The position numbers were made by a program, and so were the translations under genes. 64,000 nucleotides of DNA from Mesorhizobium sp. L-8-3. Its GTDB lineage: Bacteria > Pseudomonadota > Alphaproteobacteria > Rhizobiales > Rhizobiaceae. Of the stretch, positions 1 to 11,709 are shown piece after piece; the stretch's first letter is position 1; the number at the start of each line of letters is the position of its first letter. Location of the stretch: positions 5,271,501 through 5,335,500 of the forward strand of contig NZ_AP023262.1 of NCBI RefSeq assembly GCF_016756615.1. The letters are read 5' to 3'. The notes beneath the pieces are model-generated. The model saw only the letters and a list, made by a program, of their open reading frames with translations. It had not been told where the DNA came from and made no database searches.

Positions 1-302
1 ACGATTCCCTGCTTTTCCAGCGCGGCGCAGAAGGAAGCACGTTCGGAAAGGAAACCGTAACCGGGGTGAACCGCTTGCGCGCCGGTCTGCTTGCAGGCCT
101 CGATGATCTTCTCGGCGACGAGATAACTCTGGGCCGCGGCGGCCGGTCCGATATGCACCGCTTCGTCGGCCATCTCCACATGCATGGCGTCCCGGTCGGC
201 GTCGGAGAAGACCGCCACGGTCGCGATTCCCATCTTCCTGGCGGTCTTGATCACACGGCAGGCGATCTCGCCCCGGTTGGCGATCAGTATCTTCTTGAAC
301 AT
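1..302 (-). CDS. pccA: Propionyl/acetyl-CoA carboxylase alpha (biotin carboxylase) subunit, N-terminal part, runs off the window
   Basis: Only the first 100 codons are present; the gene continues past position 1. The start is the ATG at 302, read leftwards, giving MFKKILIANRGEIACRVIKT, the signature N-terminus of biotin carboxylase domains. It is followed by the HVEMADEAVHIGP segment and the HPGYGFLSE motif (about residues 82-90), which begins the carboxylase fold. These enzymes use ATP and bicarbonate to carboxylate biotin, for propionyl-CoA to methylmalonyl-CoA conversion in the cytoplasm. The long-form start and close match to rhizobial PccA favour propionyl-CoA carboxylase, but a methylcrotonyl-CoA or acetyl-CoA carboxylase subunit cannot be excluded from 100 residues. 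It diverges from the formaldehyde dehydrogenase gene; their 5' ends are separated by 205 bases. Confidence 0.85.
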   Translation of the reverse strand, partial: MFKKILIANRGEIACRVIKTARKMGIATVAVFSDADRDAMHVEMADEAVHIGPAAAAQSYLVAEKIIEACKQTGAQAVHPGYGFLSERASFCAALEKQGI

Positions 303-507
303 GCGGGCGTTCTTCCTCCGGCTTTCCCAACTCTTTTATGGAGTTCGCGCGGCACGCTCAAGCGCGCAAATCCGCGGCTCGGGCCGGATTTCCGCTGAGA
401 CATCGTTATCCAGGGAACTGCGCTCGAGTGCTGTCTCAAGGCCGATGCCGGGTTGATTGCGCTATCGAAACCTGAAAGTTTGAGCGTCTATTTCTGCGCT
501 TGGAGAC

Positions 508-1641
<1,134 letters not shown>

Positions 1642-1659
1642 GAACCGGCCGATCGGCTG

Positions 1660-2139
1660 ATGGGCGATCCCGCTTCCGTCCCGGCGCCGGCGATTTATGT
1701 CGACGCCGACGCCTGCCCCGTCAAGGACGAGGTGACGCGAGTGGCCGAGCGGCTCGGGCTCGTCGTCACCTTCGTGTCCAATGGCGGGTTGCGGCCCTCG
1801 CGCGATCCGATGATCCGCAATGTCGTCGTGTCCAAGGGGGCGGATGGCGCTGACGACTGGATCGTCGAACACGCCAGGCCCAACGACATCGTCGTGACGG
1901 CCGATATCCCGCTTGCTGCACGTGCCGTGGTCCTCGGCGCCCATGTGCTCGGGCCGACCGGGCGGCCGTTCACGCCCGAGACGATTGGCATGGCGGTCGC
2001 GATGCGTGATCTGAAGCAACATCTTCGCGAGACCGGGGAGATCAAGGGTCACAATGCCGGCTTCTCCCGCGAAGACCGCTCGCGCTTCCTCGGCGCACTC
2101 GATCAGATGGCGCGGCGAGCGGTAAGGGCCGTGGCCTGA
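1660..2139 (+). CDS. YaiI/YqxD family protein (DUF188)
   Basis: A 159-residue protein with the DUF188 signature YVDADACPVKDEV near the N-terminus (about residues 10-22). The conserved DIVVTADIPLA segment (about 71-81) and the Gly-Arg-rich GPTGRPFTPETIG stretch follow. The fold is related to PIN-like nuclease domains by its clustered acidic residues, but no activity is established for the family. It starts 18 bases after the formaldehyde dehydrogenase stop in the same direction, so co-transcription is likely. The length is normal and nothing looks broken. Function unknown. Confidence 0.85.
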   Translation: MGDPASVPAPAIYVDADACPVKDEVTRVAERLGLVVTFVSNGGLRPSRDPMIRNVVVSKGADGADDWIVEHARPNDIVVTADIPLAARAVVLGAHVLGPTGRPFTPETIGMAVAMRDLKQHLRETGEIKGHNAGFSREDRSRFLGALDQMARRAVRAVA

Positions 2140-2228
2140 CCGGACTGTCGGGCGGCCGAAGGCATGGTATGCTGACGAACTTGCCGCGGACCTGAGGCCA
2201 TGCGGATGAAGTGGGCGGACGGCGTGAC

Positions 2229-2915
2229 ATGAGCATGGTCTGGCACTCTCGACGCCACCTTCCGTTCTATTCGGCGGCCATCTGCGGCATCCTCGTGCTG
2301 GCCACGGCGTATCGTCTCCCGTGGAATCTCGTAGCGGTCGCCGCGGCGAACACATTCTTCCTCGTCTATCTCGTCCTCAGCGGCATGAAGGTTCCCCGCC
2401 TCACCGCCAGCTTCCTGAAAAGACACGCTGCCGAGGCGGATGAACCGTTCTGGATCCTGCTCGGCGTCAGCATCGGCACCATCCTCGTGGCGGCCGGTTC
2501 ACTGGTCATCCTTTTCGTGGTGATCAACAGCGAACGCGACCCGGTTGTGGCGCCATGGCTGCTCGGCTTCTCCTTCATCGCCGTCTGGCTGGCCTGGTTG
2601 ACCATCCATACGATGGCCGCGCTGCACTATGCCCATAAATATTGGGAGCCGGAGGAAACGACCGGCGGCGCGACGCCAGACGAACCGTTTCCCCGGCGCG
2701 GCCTCGGCTTCCCGCATACGAAGGACCCGGAGGGCTTCGATTTCCTCTATTTCGCTTTCGTGATCGGTATGACGGCCCAGACATCCGACACGGAGGTCAC
2801 CACCAAGGCGATGCGCAAGCTCACCCTGCTCCATGGCATCGCCTCGTTCTTCTTCAACACGGTGCTGGTCGCGGCCGCAGTCAATCTGGCGGTCTCGCTG
2901 GGGCAGCAGCCTTGA
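2229..2915 (+). CDS. DUF1345 family integral membrane protein
   Basis: About 228 residues with five probable membrane helices: two near the N-terminus, two around residues 75-135 and one at the C-terminus. The middle contains the DUF1345 hallmarks HTMAALHYAHKYW and DFLYFAFVIGMTAQTSDTEV, the latter being the most conserved block of the family. I chose ATG 2229 because GGACGG lies just upstream; a GTG at 2211 would add six residues. It follows the DUF188 gene by 89 bases in the same direction. No biochemical role is known; it is an inner-membrane protein by composition. Confidence 0.85.
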   Translation: MSMVWHSRRHLPFYSAAICGILVLATAYRLPWNLVAVAAANTFFLVYLVLSGMKVPRLTASFLKRHAAEADEPFWILLGVSIGTILVAAGSLVILFVVINSERDPVVAPWLLGFSFIAVWLAWLTIHTMAALHYAHKYWEPEETTGGATPDEPFPRRGLGFPHTKDPEGFDFLYFAFVIGMTAQTSDTEVTTKAMRKLTLLHGIASFFFNTVLVAAAVNLAVSLGQQP

Positions 2916-3070
2916 ACACTCGCCTTCGGCCTGCATGCGCCACGCAGCGGGAGAACCGCCATCAGCGGCGTCGGCGCCATTTGGGGTCGCGTCGATTTGG
3001 CGTGGTGGGGAGGTGACAAATCCGTCGCCTTGGTCTAGCGTCCCGACTCGTCGAGGGCTTCGGCCCTGCC

Positions 3071-3256
3071 GGTCTGCGGGAGAGAGCAACGTTCGTTTGC
3101 CGCCGAAGGGGAAATCGCCCGAAATCTCTCAGGCAAAAGAACCGTTGACGGGTAAGACAACTCTGGAAAGTCGGGGCGAGAGCTCCGCGCCGAAGGTGTA
3201 AGCGCCGCCGACAGGGTTCCGGTTGCGCGAGTCTCTCAGGCTTCAGACAGAGGGGC
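3071..3256 (+). promoter_or_regulatory. Tandem glycine riboswitch upstream of gcvTHP
   Basis: Two consecutive glycine aptamers are visible. The first (about 3071-3148) has GCGGGAGAGAGC, GCCGAAGGGG and the conserved AATCTCTCAGGCAAAAGAACC. After a linker of a few bases, the second (about 3150-3256) has ACTCTGGAAAG, GCCGAAGG and AGTCTCTCAGGCTTCAGACAGAGG. It ends about 50 bases before the gcvT start. The family senses glycine cooperatively and usually switches on glycine cleavage genes, which is exactly the downstream content. Whether control here is by termination or by access to the ribosome site at 3297-3300 cannot be told by eye. Confidence 0.95.
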
Positions 3257-3306
3257 ACGAACCGGCTGCATTGGGCGGCCGTTTCAGTGCTGTTCTGGAG
3301 AAGCAA

Positions 3307-4407
3307 TTGACGGGCACCGATCTAAGCCATCTTCCTCTCGAGGGTCTGCATGCCGCGGCAAATGCGCGTTTCGGCGCGTTCGCCGGCTGGCATATGCCGA
3401 TCACCTACCCCGCCGGCGTGATGAAGGAGCACCTTCACACGCGCGAACATGTCGGGCTCTTCGACATTTCCCATATGAAGCTGTTCGAGGTTTCAGGCAG
3501 CGGCGCGGTGGGCCTGCTCGATCGCGCCTGCCCACTCGACGCCGCGGCTCTGGCGACATCGCAGTCGAAGTATACCTTCCTCCTCAACGACAAGGCGGGG
3601 ATCATCGACGACCTGATCGTCACCCGACTCGGAGAGCACCGCTTCATGGTCGTTGCCAACGCCGGCAACGCGGCGACCGACGAAAAGCATCTGCGCAGCC
3701 TCGCCGCCGCTTTCGACGTCACGATCAAACCGCTCGACCGGGTCTTTCTCGCGATACAGGGGCCCGAAGCCGAAGCGGTGCTCGCCCGTGCCGGTGTCGA
3801 GTCAAGGGGGCTGACCTTCATGACGGGCATCGAGCCCAGGGCGGATTGGTTCATGAGCCGCTCCGGTTACACAGGCGAGGACGGCTTCGAGATCGGGCTG
3901 CCGGAGCAGGACGCCCGTCCGCTGGTCGCGAAGCTCTTCGAGGACGAACGGGTGATGTGGATCGGGCTCGCCGCCCGCGACAGCTTGCGGCTGGAGGCCG
4001 GGCTCTGCCTACACGGTCAGGACATCACCGAAGAGTTCGACCCCGCAAGTGCCGGTCTCATGTGGGCCATCCCGAAGCAGGTCCGCGAGACCGGTGCTTT
4101 TGTCGGGGCCGCGGCGCTGCGCGCCGTCCTGGCCGCCGGACCATCGCGCAAGCGCGTTGGTCTCAAGGCCGAGGGCCGGCAGCCGGTGCGTGCAGGGACC
4201 AGCCTGATCGACGGGGACGGCAAGGTTGCCGGCTTCGTCACCTCTGGCGGTTTCGGCCCTTCGGCCGGCAGCCCGGTCGCCATGGGTTACGTCGCGGCGC
4301 CGCTCGCCAAGCCGGGCACCCGTCTCTACGCTGAGGTGCGGGGCCAGCGCATTCCCGTCGACATCCACCCCCTTCCCTTCACGCCGCATCGCTACCGCAA
4401 AGGATGA
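3307..4407 (+). CDS. gcvT: Glycine cleavage system aminomethyltransferase (T protein)
   Basis: The T protein moves the methylene group from the aminomethyl-lipoyl H protein to tetrahydrofolate, releasing ammonia. From the TTG at 3307 the product is 366 residues. This start is chosen because GGAG at 3297-3300 sits six bases upstream and the sequence before it is riboswitch. Family motifs include FGAFAGWHMPITYP near residue 20, GLFDISHMK, and the folate-binding SRSGYTGEDGFEIG block (about 185-198). GLAARDSLRLEAGLCLHGQD follows. It overlaps gcvH by an ATGA-type junction at 4404-4407 and is the first gene of gcvTHP. Confident full-length gene. Confidence 0.96.
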   Translation: MTGTDLSHLPLEGLHAAANARFGAFAGWHMPITYPAGVMKEHLHTREHVGLFDISHMKLFEVSGSGAVGLLDRACPLDAAALATSQSKYTFLLNDKAGIIDDLIVTRLGEHRFMVVANAGNAATDEKHLRSLAAAFDVTIKPLDRVFLAIQGPEAEAVLARAGVESRGLTFMTGIEPRADWFMSRSGYTGEDGFEIGLPEQDARPLVAKLFEDERVMWIGLAARDSLRLEAGLCLHGQDITEEFDPASAGLMWAIPKQVRETGAFVGAAALRAVLAAGPSRKRVGLKAEGRQPVRAGTSLIDGDGKVAGFVTSGGFGPSAGSPVAMGYVAAPLAKPGTRLYAEVRGQRIPVDIHPLPFTPHRYRKG

Positions 4408-4412
4408 ATTCC

Positions 4413-4781
4413 ATGGCGACGACCTACTACACCGAAGACCACGAATGGATCCGCGTCGAGGGCGGGGTGGCGACGGTTGGCATCACCGACTATGCCCAGG
4501 AACAGCTCGGCGACCTCGTCTTCGTCGAACTCCCCGAGGCAGGACGTGTCGTGAAGAAGGGCGACACGGCCGTGGTCGTGGAGTCCGTGAAGGCGGCTTC
4601 CGACGTTTACGCACCCGTCGACGGCGAGATCGTCGAGGCGAACACCGCCCTGTCGGCGGATCCCGCGCTCGTCAACTCGGCTCCGACCGGCGACGGCTGG
4701 CTCTGGAAGATGAAGCTGGCCGACGCAAGCCAGCTTGCCGGCCTGCTCGACGAAGCCGGCTACAAGGCCATCGTCGGCTGA
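4413..4781 (+). CDS. gcvH: Glycine cleavage system H protein (lipoyl carrier)
   Basis: A 122-residue lipoyl carrier that shuttles the aminomethyl group between P and T proteins. The lipoylation site is K60 in VVVESVKAASD, and the GDLVFVELPEAG hairpin precedes it as usual. Two starts are possible: ATG 4404 overlapping the gcvT stop, or ATG 4413. I prefer 4413 because AAAGGA at 4398-4403 is nine bases upstream of it but nearly touching 4404. Second gene of the riboswitch-controlled operon, followed after 11 bases by gcvP. Confidence 0.95.
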   Translation: MATTYYTEDHEWIRVEGGVATVGITDYAQEQLGDLVFVELPEAGRVVKKGDTAVVVESVKAASDVYAPVDGEIVEANTALSADPALVNSAPTGDGWLWKMKLADASQLAGLLDEAGYKAIVG

Positions 4782-4792
4782 GGAAGGAAACC

Positions 4793-7594
4793 ATGACCGA
4801 CAACGCATCCACATTCGCTGGCCGGCACATCGGACCGGGCCCCGGCGACGTAAGGGCCATGCTGACCACGCTCGGCCTGCCCTCGATCGAAACCCTCATT
4901 GCCCAGGCTGTGCCGAAATCGATCCGCCTTGGCCGCGCGCTCGACCTGCCGGGTCCGGCGACCGAGGCCGAGGCGCTGGCCGAACTGGCCGCCAAGATGA
5001 GCGGCAACACGGTCCTGAAGAGCTTCATCGGCCTGGGTTATCACGGCGTCTACGTGCCGCCGGTGATCCAGCGCAATCTCTTCGAGAACCCGGCCTGGTA
5101 TACGGCCTACACTCCCTATCAATCCGAAATCAGCCAGGGCCGGCTCGAGCTGCTGTTCCATTTCCAGACGCTCGTAACCGAGCTGACCGGGCTGCCGGTC
5201 GCGTCCGCCTCGCTGCTCGATGAGGCGACGGCTGCGGCCGAGGCCGTCGGCATCGCCTGGCGGCATCACCGCGAGAAACGGGCCGATGTCGTCGTGGCCG
5301 GGGCTCTGCATCCGCAGACGCTCGACGTCGTCCAGACCCGCGCCGAACCGCTCGGCATCAGGATCGGCGCCGAGACGATCGGCGAAAACACGGCGGCTCT
5401 CATCGTGCCGTGGCCGGACACTTCAGGCGTCTATCACGACCAATCGGCAATGATCGCCAAAGCGAAGGCTGCTGGGGCCGTGGTCATCTTCGTTGCCGAT
5501 CCGCTGGCGCTGACGCTGACGGAGGCGCCCGCGAAACTCGGCGCCGACATCGCCGTCGGCTCGATGCAGCGTTTCGGCGTGCCGATCGGCTTCGGCGGAC
5601 CGCACGCCGCCTATTGCGCCGTCGCCGACAAGCTCACCCGGCTGATGCCCGGCCGCCTCGTCGGCCAGTCGACCGACGCCCATGGCCGGCCGGGCTATCG
5701 CCTAGCCCTGCAGACGCGCGAGCAGCACATACGCCGCGACAAGGCGACGTCGAATATCTGCACGGCGCAGGCGCTGCTGGCCAATATGGCCGTTTCCTAT
5801 GCCATCTGGCACGGCCCGCAGGGATTGCAGGCGATCGCCCGGCGGGTGCAGACGCTTGCGTCGCGCTTGGCCGCCTCGTTGAAGGAGGCCGGGCTGACGC
5901 TGGCGGGAACCCGGTTCTTCGATACGGTGACTGTCTCCGTCCCCGGCAAGGCGAAGGAGATCGCTGCGGCCGCCGAGGAAGGCGGTCGCCTGCTTCGGGT
6001 GATCGACGCCGACAGGCTCGCTGTCAATTTCGACGAGACCTCGACCGAGGCCGACCTCGAGGCGATCGTGGCCCTGTTGGGCGCCAAGGTGGTCGGCACT
6101 GCAGGCGAGACGCTGCCAGGCAAGGCACGGGACAAGAACTTCCTGTCGCAGCCGGTCTTCCACGAAAACCGCTCGGAAACGGACATGATGCGTTTCCTGC
6201 GGAGGCTGGCCGACAAGGATCTCGCGCTCGACCGCGCCATGATCCCGCTCGGCTCCTGCACGATGAAGCTCAATGCGGCCGCCGAGATGATGCCGGTGAG
6301 CTGGACAAGTGTGGCCAATCTGCATCCCTTCGCGCCCGCCGGCCATTCGACCGGCTACCGAGCCGTGATCGGCGATCTCGAGCGCTGGCTGGGCGAGATC
6401 ACCGGTTTCGACGGGGTGTCGCTGCAGCCGAACGCCGGAAGCCAGGGCGAATATGCCGGGCTGCTGGCGATCCGTCGCTACCACCAGTCGCGCGGCGAAG
6501 GTCATCGCAATGTCTGCCTCATCCCGTCTTCGGCTCACGGCACCAACCCGGCGAGCGCGAGCATGGCGGGGATGAGCGTCGTGGTCGTGAAATGCACCGA
6601 AGCGGGAGACATCGACCGCGTAGACCTGAAGGCCAAGGCGGAATCGCATGCCGACAAGCTCGCAGCCCTGATGATCACCTATCCGTCGACGCACGGTGTC
6701 TTCGAGGAGGGTGTGCGGGAGATCTGCGCCACCGTCCACGATCGTGGTGGACAGGTCTATCTCGACGGCGCAAACCTCAATGCTCTGGTCGGACTGGCGC
6801 GGCCGGGCGATCTGGGCGCCGATGTCTGCCATATGAACCTGCACAAGACCTTCTGCATCCCGCATGGCGGCGGCGGCCCCGGCATCGGGCCGATCGGCGT
6901 AAAGTCCCACCTGCAGCCGTTCCTGCCCGGCCACGTGTCGGGCGACACCAGCAATGCCGTGTCGGCGGCACCCTATGGCAGCGCGTCGATCCTGCCGATC
7001 ACCTGGATGTATATCAGGATGATGGGCGCATCGGGCCTTAAGCAGGCGACGGAGACCGCGATCCTCAACGCCAATTACATCGCCGAGCGGCTCAACGGCT
7101 TTTTCCCCGTGCTCTACAAGGGCCACAACGGGCGCGTCGCCCATGAATGCATCCTGGACACGCGCTTCCTCAAGGACACTGCAGGTGTCACTGTAGAAGA
7201 CGTCGCCAAGCGACTGATCGACTACGGTTTTCATGCGCCGACCATGTCCTGGCCGGTGGCGGGCACGCTAATGGTCGAGCCGACCGAATCGGAGCCGAAG
7301 AAGGAGATCGACCGGTTCTGCGAGGCGATGATATCGATCGCGCGCGAAGCCGAGCGGGTGGCCAAGGGCGAATGGCCGGGGACCGACAATCCGCTGGCCA
7401 ACGCGCCGCACACGGCGGCGGAGGCTTTGGCCGATGCCTGGGATCACCCTTATTCGCGCATGGTCGCCGCATATCCCAGTGGCAACGCCGATGCCGCGGC
7501 GAAATACTGGCCGCCGGTTTCGCGCGTCGACAATGTCGGCGGCGACCGCAACCTCGTCTGCTCCTGCCCCCCGATCGAGGCGCTGGCGAGTTGA
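4793..7594 (+). CDS. gcvP: Glycine dehydrogenase (decarboxylating), P protein
   Basis: A 933-residue single-chain P protein that decarboxylates glycine on pyridoxal phosphate and loads the aminomethyl group on H protein. The N-terminal half carries SFIGLGYHGVYVPPVI and NPAWYTAYTPYQSEISQGR. The C-terminal half carries GSCTMKLNAA and the glycine-rich GGGGPGIGPIGV loop. The PLP-binding lysine is K685 in HMNLHKTFC. The start ATG 4793 has a strong AGGAAGGAAACC ribosome site; the same frame is open further upstream through gcvT and gcvH but that extension has no relation to the family. Last gene of the operon; a hairpin follows at 7624. The L protein is encoded elsewhere. Confidence 0.97.
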   Translation: MTDNASTFAGRHIGPGPGDVRAMLTTLGLPSIETLIAQAVPKSIRLGRALDLPGPATEAEALAELAAKMSGNTVLKSFIGLGYHGVYVPPVIQRNLFENPAWYTAYTPYQSEISQGRLELLFHFQTLVTELTGLPVASASLLDEATAAAEAVGIAWRHHREKRADVVVAGALHPQTLDVVQTRAEPLGIRIGAETIGENTAALIVPWPDTSGVYHDQSAMIAKAKAAGAVVIFVADPLALTLTEAPAKLGADIAVGSMQRFGVPIGFGGPHAAYCAVADKLTRLMPGRLVGQSTDAHGRPGYRLALQTREQHIRRDKATSNICTAQALLANMAVSYAIWHGPQGLQAIARRVQTLASRLAASLKEAGLTLAGTRFFDTVTVSVPGKAKEIAAAAEEGGRLLRVIDADRLAVNFDETSTEADLEAIVALLGAKVVGTAGETLPGKARDKNFLSQPVFHENRSETDMMRFLRRLADKDLALDRAMIPLGSCTMKLNAAAEMMPVSWTSVANLHPFAPAGHSTGYRAVIGDLERWLGEITGFDGVSLQPNAGSQGEYAGLLAIRRYHQSRGEGHRNVCLIPSSAHGTNPASASMAGMSVVVVKCTEAGDIDRVDLKAKAESHADKLAALMITYPSTHGVFEEGVREICATVHDRGGQVYLDGANLNALVGLARPGDLGADVCHMNLHKTFCIPHGGGGPGIGPIGVKSHLQPFLPGHVSGDTSNAVSAAPYGSASILPITWMYIRMMGASGLKQATETAILNANYIAERLNGFFPVLYKGHNGRVAHECILDTRFLKDTAGVTVEDVAKRLIDYGFHAPTMSWPVAGTLMVEPTESEPKKEIDRFCEAMISIAREAERVAKGEWPGTDNPLANAPHTAAEALADAWDHPYSRMVAAYPSGNADAAAKYWPPVSRVDNVGGDRNLVCSCPPIEALAS

Positions 7595-7623
7595 CCTCGA
7601 AATCGGCCTCGGCCCTTCCAACA

Positions 7624-7654
7624 TTCGGCCGGCGTCGGATCGACGCCGGCCGAA
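7624..7654 (+). terminator. Hairpin after gcvP
   Basis: A perfect 13-base stem (TTCGGCCGGCGTC paired with GACGCCGGCCGAA) around a five-base loop lies 30 bases after the gcvP stop. There is no long T tract after it, so it is a probable but not classical terminator or 3'-end stabiliser for the gcv transcript. Confidence 0.6.
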
Positions 7655-7860
7655 AGTTATCCGGAAAAGACGCCGTTCCTTAAGGAAACGGGAACCTCGA
7701 GGGTTCAAAATTGCTTTGAAATCCGGACTCTGGGTTATTGAAACATCGCACCGGACATCGTAGGGCTACGGCCCAAACTCCTGAACGGAACGGGAACCTC
7801 TGTCGCTCCGCCTGCAAAGCGTGGCAGTATCGTGGAGCGATTCGCAACTGAGAGACGCCC

Positions 7861-9927
<2,067 letters not shown>

Positions 9928-9947
9928 CACGCAGCTTGACGTGGTCG

Positions 9948-11069
9948 TCAGGCCGCAGAGATCGCCAGGGCATGGCCGCGCGCATTGGCGCGCAGCGCGT
10001 CGAGGTGAATTGACCTCAGCAGGCGAGCGAGATCCCCGTCTGCCGCTTGCCCGCCGAGTTGTTCGAGCATCAGCCGCGAAACCTCCTGGGCGCCGGCCAA
10101 ACGCTTGCCGTTCGCGACTTCCCGCCAGACCTTCAGGGCGCACAGGATGACGTCGTGCATGGCGGGCGCCAGCCCGGCGGCGCGAAACAGGGCCGACAAG
10201 GCGACGTCGCGCCCACCGGCAAGCAATGACTTCACGCGCCCTTCGCCATGGGTGGTGAGGGCGATCAGGACCGATCCGAAGAAGTCGATCTTGCCGTGGG
10301 CGACGAGCCGCACGATGAAGGCGGCCGTCAGGTCGCCGCGAAGCCGCAAATGTTCGACCAGCGCTGCATGCTCCTCCAGGCTGATCGTGTCGACCAGCGT
10401 CATCGATGCCTTGATGCAGGCTTCCCGAGTGACGCGCTCGGCGCGCCCCGAGCCGATCAGGGCCGACACCAGCGGAGACTGGCGCAGCGCCTCGCCCACC
10501 TTGACCAGCAGGGCGTGGCGGCAGTCGGACGGCAGGCGGGCATCGGCCAGCAGCGCATTGCGAACCTTCGCCAAGTCGCCGAAACGCTCAGTGATGCGTC
10601 GAAAGGTCAAGGAAGCGATGTCGGCCCCCGCATTGGTGATGAGCGCTGTGCATGCCTCCGGCTCGCCGATCTCGGCGATTGCCGCCGAGAGAGCCATCGA
10701 TACGAAAGGCCGGCCGGCAATAACTGCCTGGACCTGGCCGACGGACGCGGCGACGCGGTCGATCAGGTCCGCGTCGGTGAACAGCGGCGAGCGGGCCAGC
10801 ACGAGCGAGGCGATCTCGGGCTGGTCCGCTGCCAGCGCGGCCATCACCTGCGGCGGGGCATGCCGGCTCATCGACAGCGCCTCGGCCAGGGCCAGCCGAA
10901 CCTTCGACGATGGGTCCTCGAGCAACAGCGTAAGTGCCGATTCTGCCGCGCAACGATCCTTGAACGGCAGCTGACTGTCCACATAGGCCCTCGCGAGGGC
11001 ACTTGCCGCCGCCGCACGTTCCGGCACCCGTGCCGTGTGGACCCATTTCAGGAAATGCCCGACAACCAT
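9948..11069 (-). CDS. DUF2336 domain-containing protein
   Basis: A 373-residue all-helical protein of the DUF2336 family, common in Alphaproteobacteria. The N-terminal third reads like HEAT-type helical repeats: ALTLLLEDPSSKVRLALAEAL, ALAADQPEIASLVLARSPLF. No catalytic motif is visible. The start is ATG 11069, with GGGGAG 11 bases upstream; an adjacent GTG at 11072 is equally placed. It is convergent with parE (20 bases between stops) and divergent from the MaoC gene. The function is unknown; a regulatory or scaffold role is only a guess from the repeat fold. Confidence 0.8.
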   Translation of the reverse strand: MVVGHFLKWVHTARVPERAAAASALARAYVDSQLPFKDRCAAESALTLLLEDPSSKVRLALAEALSMSRHAPPQVMAALAADQPEIASLVLARSPLFTDADLIDRVAASVGQVQAVIAGRPFVSMALSAAIAEIGEPEACTALITNAGADIASLTFRRITERFGDLAKVRNALLADARLPSDCRHALLVKVGEALRQSPLVSALIGSGRAERVTREACIKASMTLVDTISLEEHAALVEHLRLRGDLTAAFIVRLVAHGKIDFFGSVLIALTTHGEGRVKSLLAGGRDVALSALFRAAGLAPAMHDVILCALKVWREVANGKRLAGAQEVSRLMLEQLGGQAADGDLARLLRSIHLDALRANARGHALAISAA

Positions 11070-11250
11070 CACCCAGCAAGCTCCCCAGCCCTGTTGGTAC
11101 CAACGTAGCCGGCAATGGTTTACGAACGGTTCACCATATCCGTTAACCTGCTTGCCGCAGCGCTGCCCGGCGCCTATCAAGCGGCTGCGTCGCTCGCTGG
11201 CCAGAGTAGCTGCCGCGGGTGGGGTTTGGAGCCTGAAGTCGTGGAGGGAG

Positions 11251-11709
11251 ATGATGCCAGGACTGTATCTCGACGAGTTCATGGTGGGTCAGGTGATCGA
11301 CCATCCACTGCGCAAATCCGTCACCGAGAGCGACAACATGATGTTCTCGGTCATGACGCTCAATCCGCAACCGCTGCACATCGACTTCGACTTCGCGGCG
11401 AAGAGCGAATGGGGCAAGCCTCTGGTCAATTCACTCTTCACGCTCGGCCTGATGATCGGCATCTCCGTGCACGACACGACCCTCGGCACGACGGTTGGAA
11501 ATCTCGGCATGACCGACACCGTGTTTCCACATCCCGTCTTCCACGGCGATACGATCCGGGTCGAGACGGAAGTCAAATCCGTGCGGGAATCAAAGTCGCG
11601 TCCCGACCGCGGCATCGTCGAGTTCGAGCATCGCGCCTATAATCAGGACGGGAAGCTCGTGGCGAAATGCACGCGCCAGGCCATGATACTGAAGAAGGGC
11701 GAGGCCTGA
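11251..11709 (+). CDS. MaoC-family hydratase (single hot-dog domain)
   Basis: A 152-residue single hot-dog protein of the MaoC dehydratase class. The catalytic region is NPQPLHIDFDFA (about residues 31-42), which places Asp/His near the hydratase dyad. The sequence GLMIGISVHD and the closing VEFEHRAYNQDGKLVAKCTRQ strand are typical. GGAGGGAG directly precedes two in-frame ATGs at 11251 and 11254; spacing favours the second, a one-codon difference. The stop overlaps the start of the CoA-ester lyase gene (TGATG), so the two are translationally coupled. The substrate is probably an unsaturated dicarboxylic CoA ester such as mesaconyl- or itaconyl-CoA, by analogy with hydratase-lyase pairs, but this is inference. 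Confidence 0.82.
   Translation: MMPGLYLDEFMVGQVIDHPLRKSVTESDNMMFSVMTLNPQPLHIDFDFAAKSEWGKPLVNSLFTLGLMIGISVHDTTLGTTVGNLGMTDTVFPHPVFHGDTIRVETEVKSVRESKSRPDRGIVEFEHRAYNQDGKLVAKCTRQAMILKKGEA

Noticed and set aside
4226..4792. In-frame upstream extension of gcvP by 189 codons
   Set aside because: It runs through gcvT and gcvH; GcvP families start near 4793, where a strong ribosome site is found.
5702..7234. 510-codon open frame antisense to gcvP
   Set aside because: Lies entirely inside gcvP, has no family resemblance and no ribosome site.
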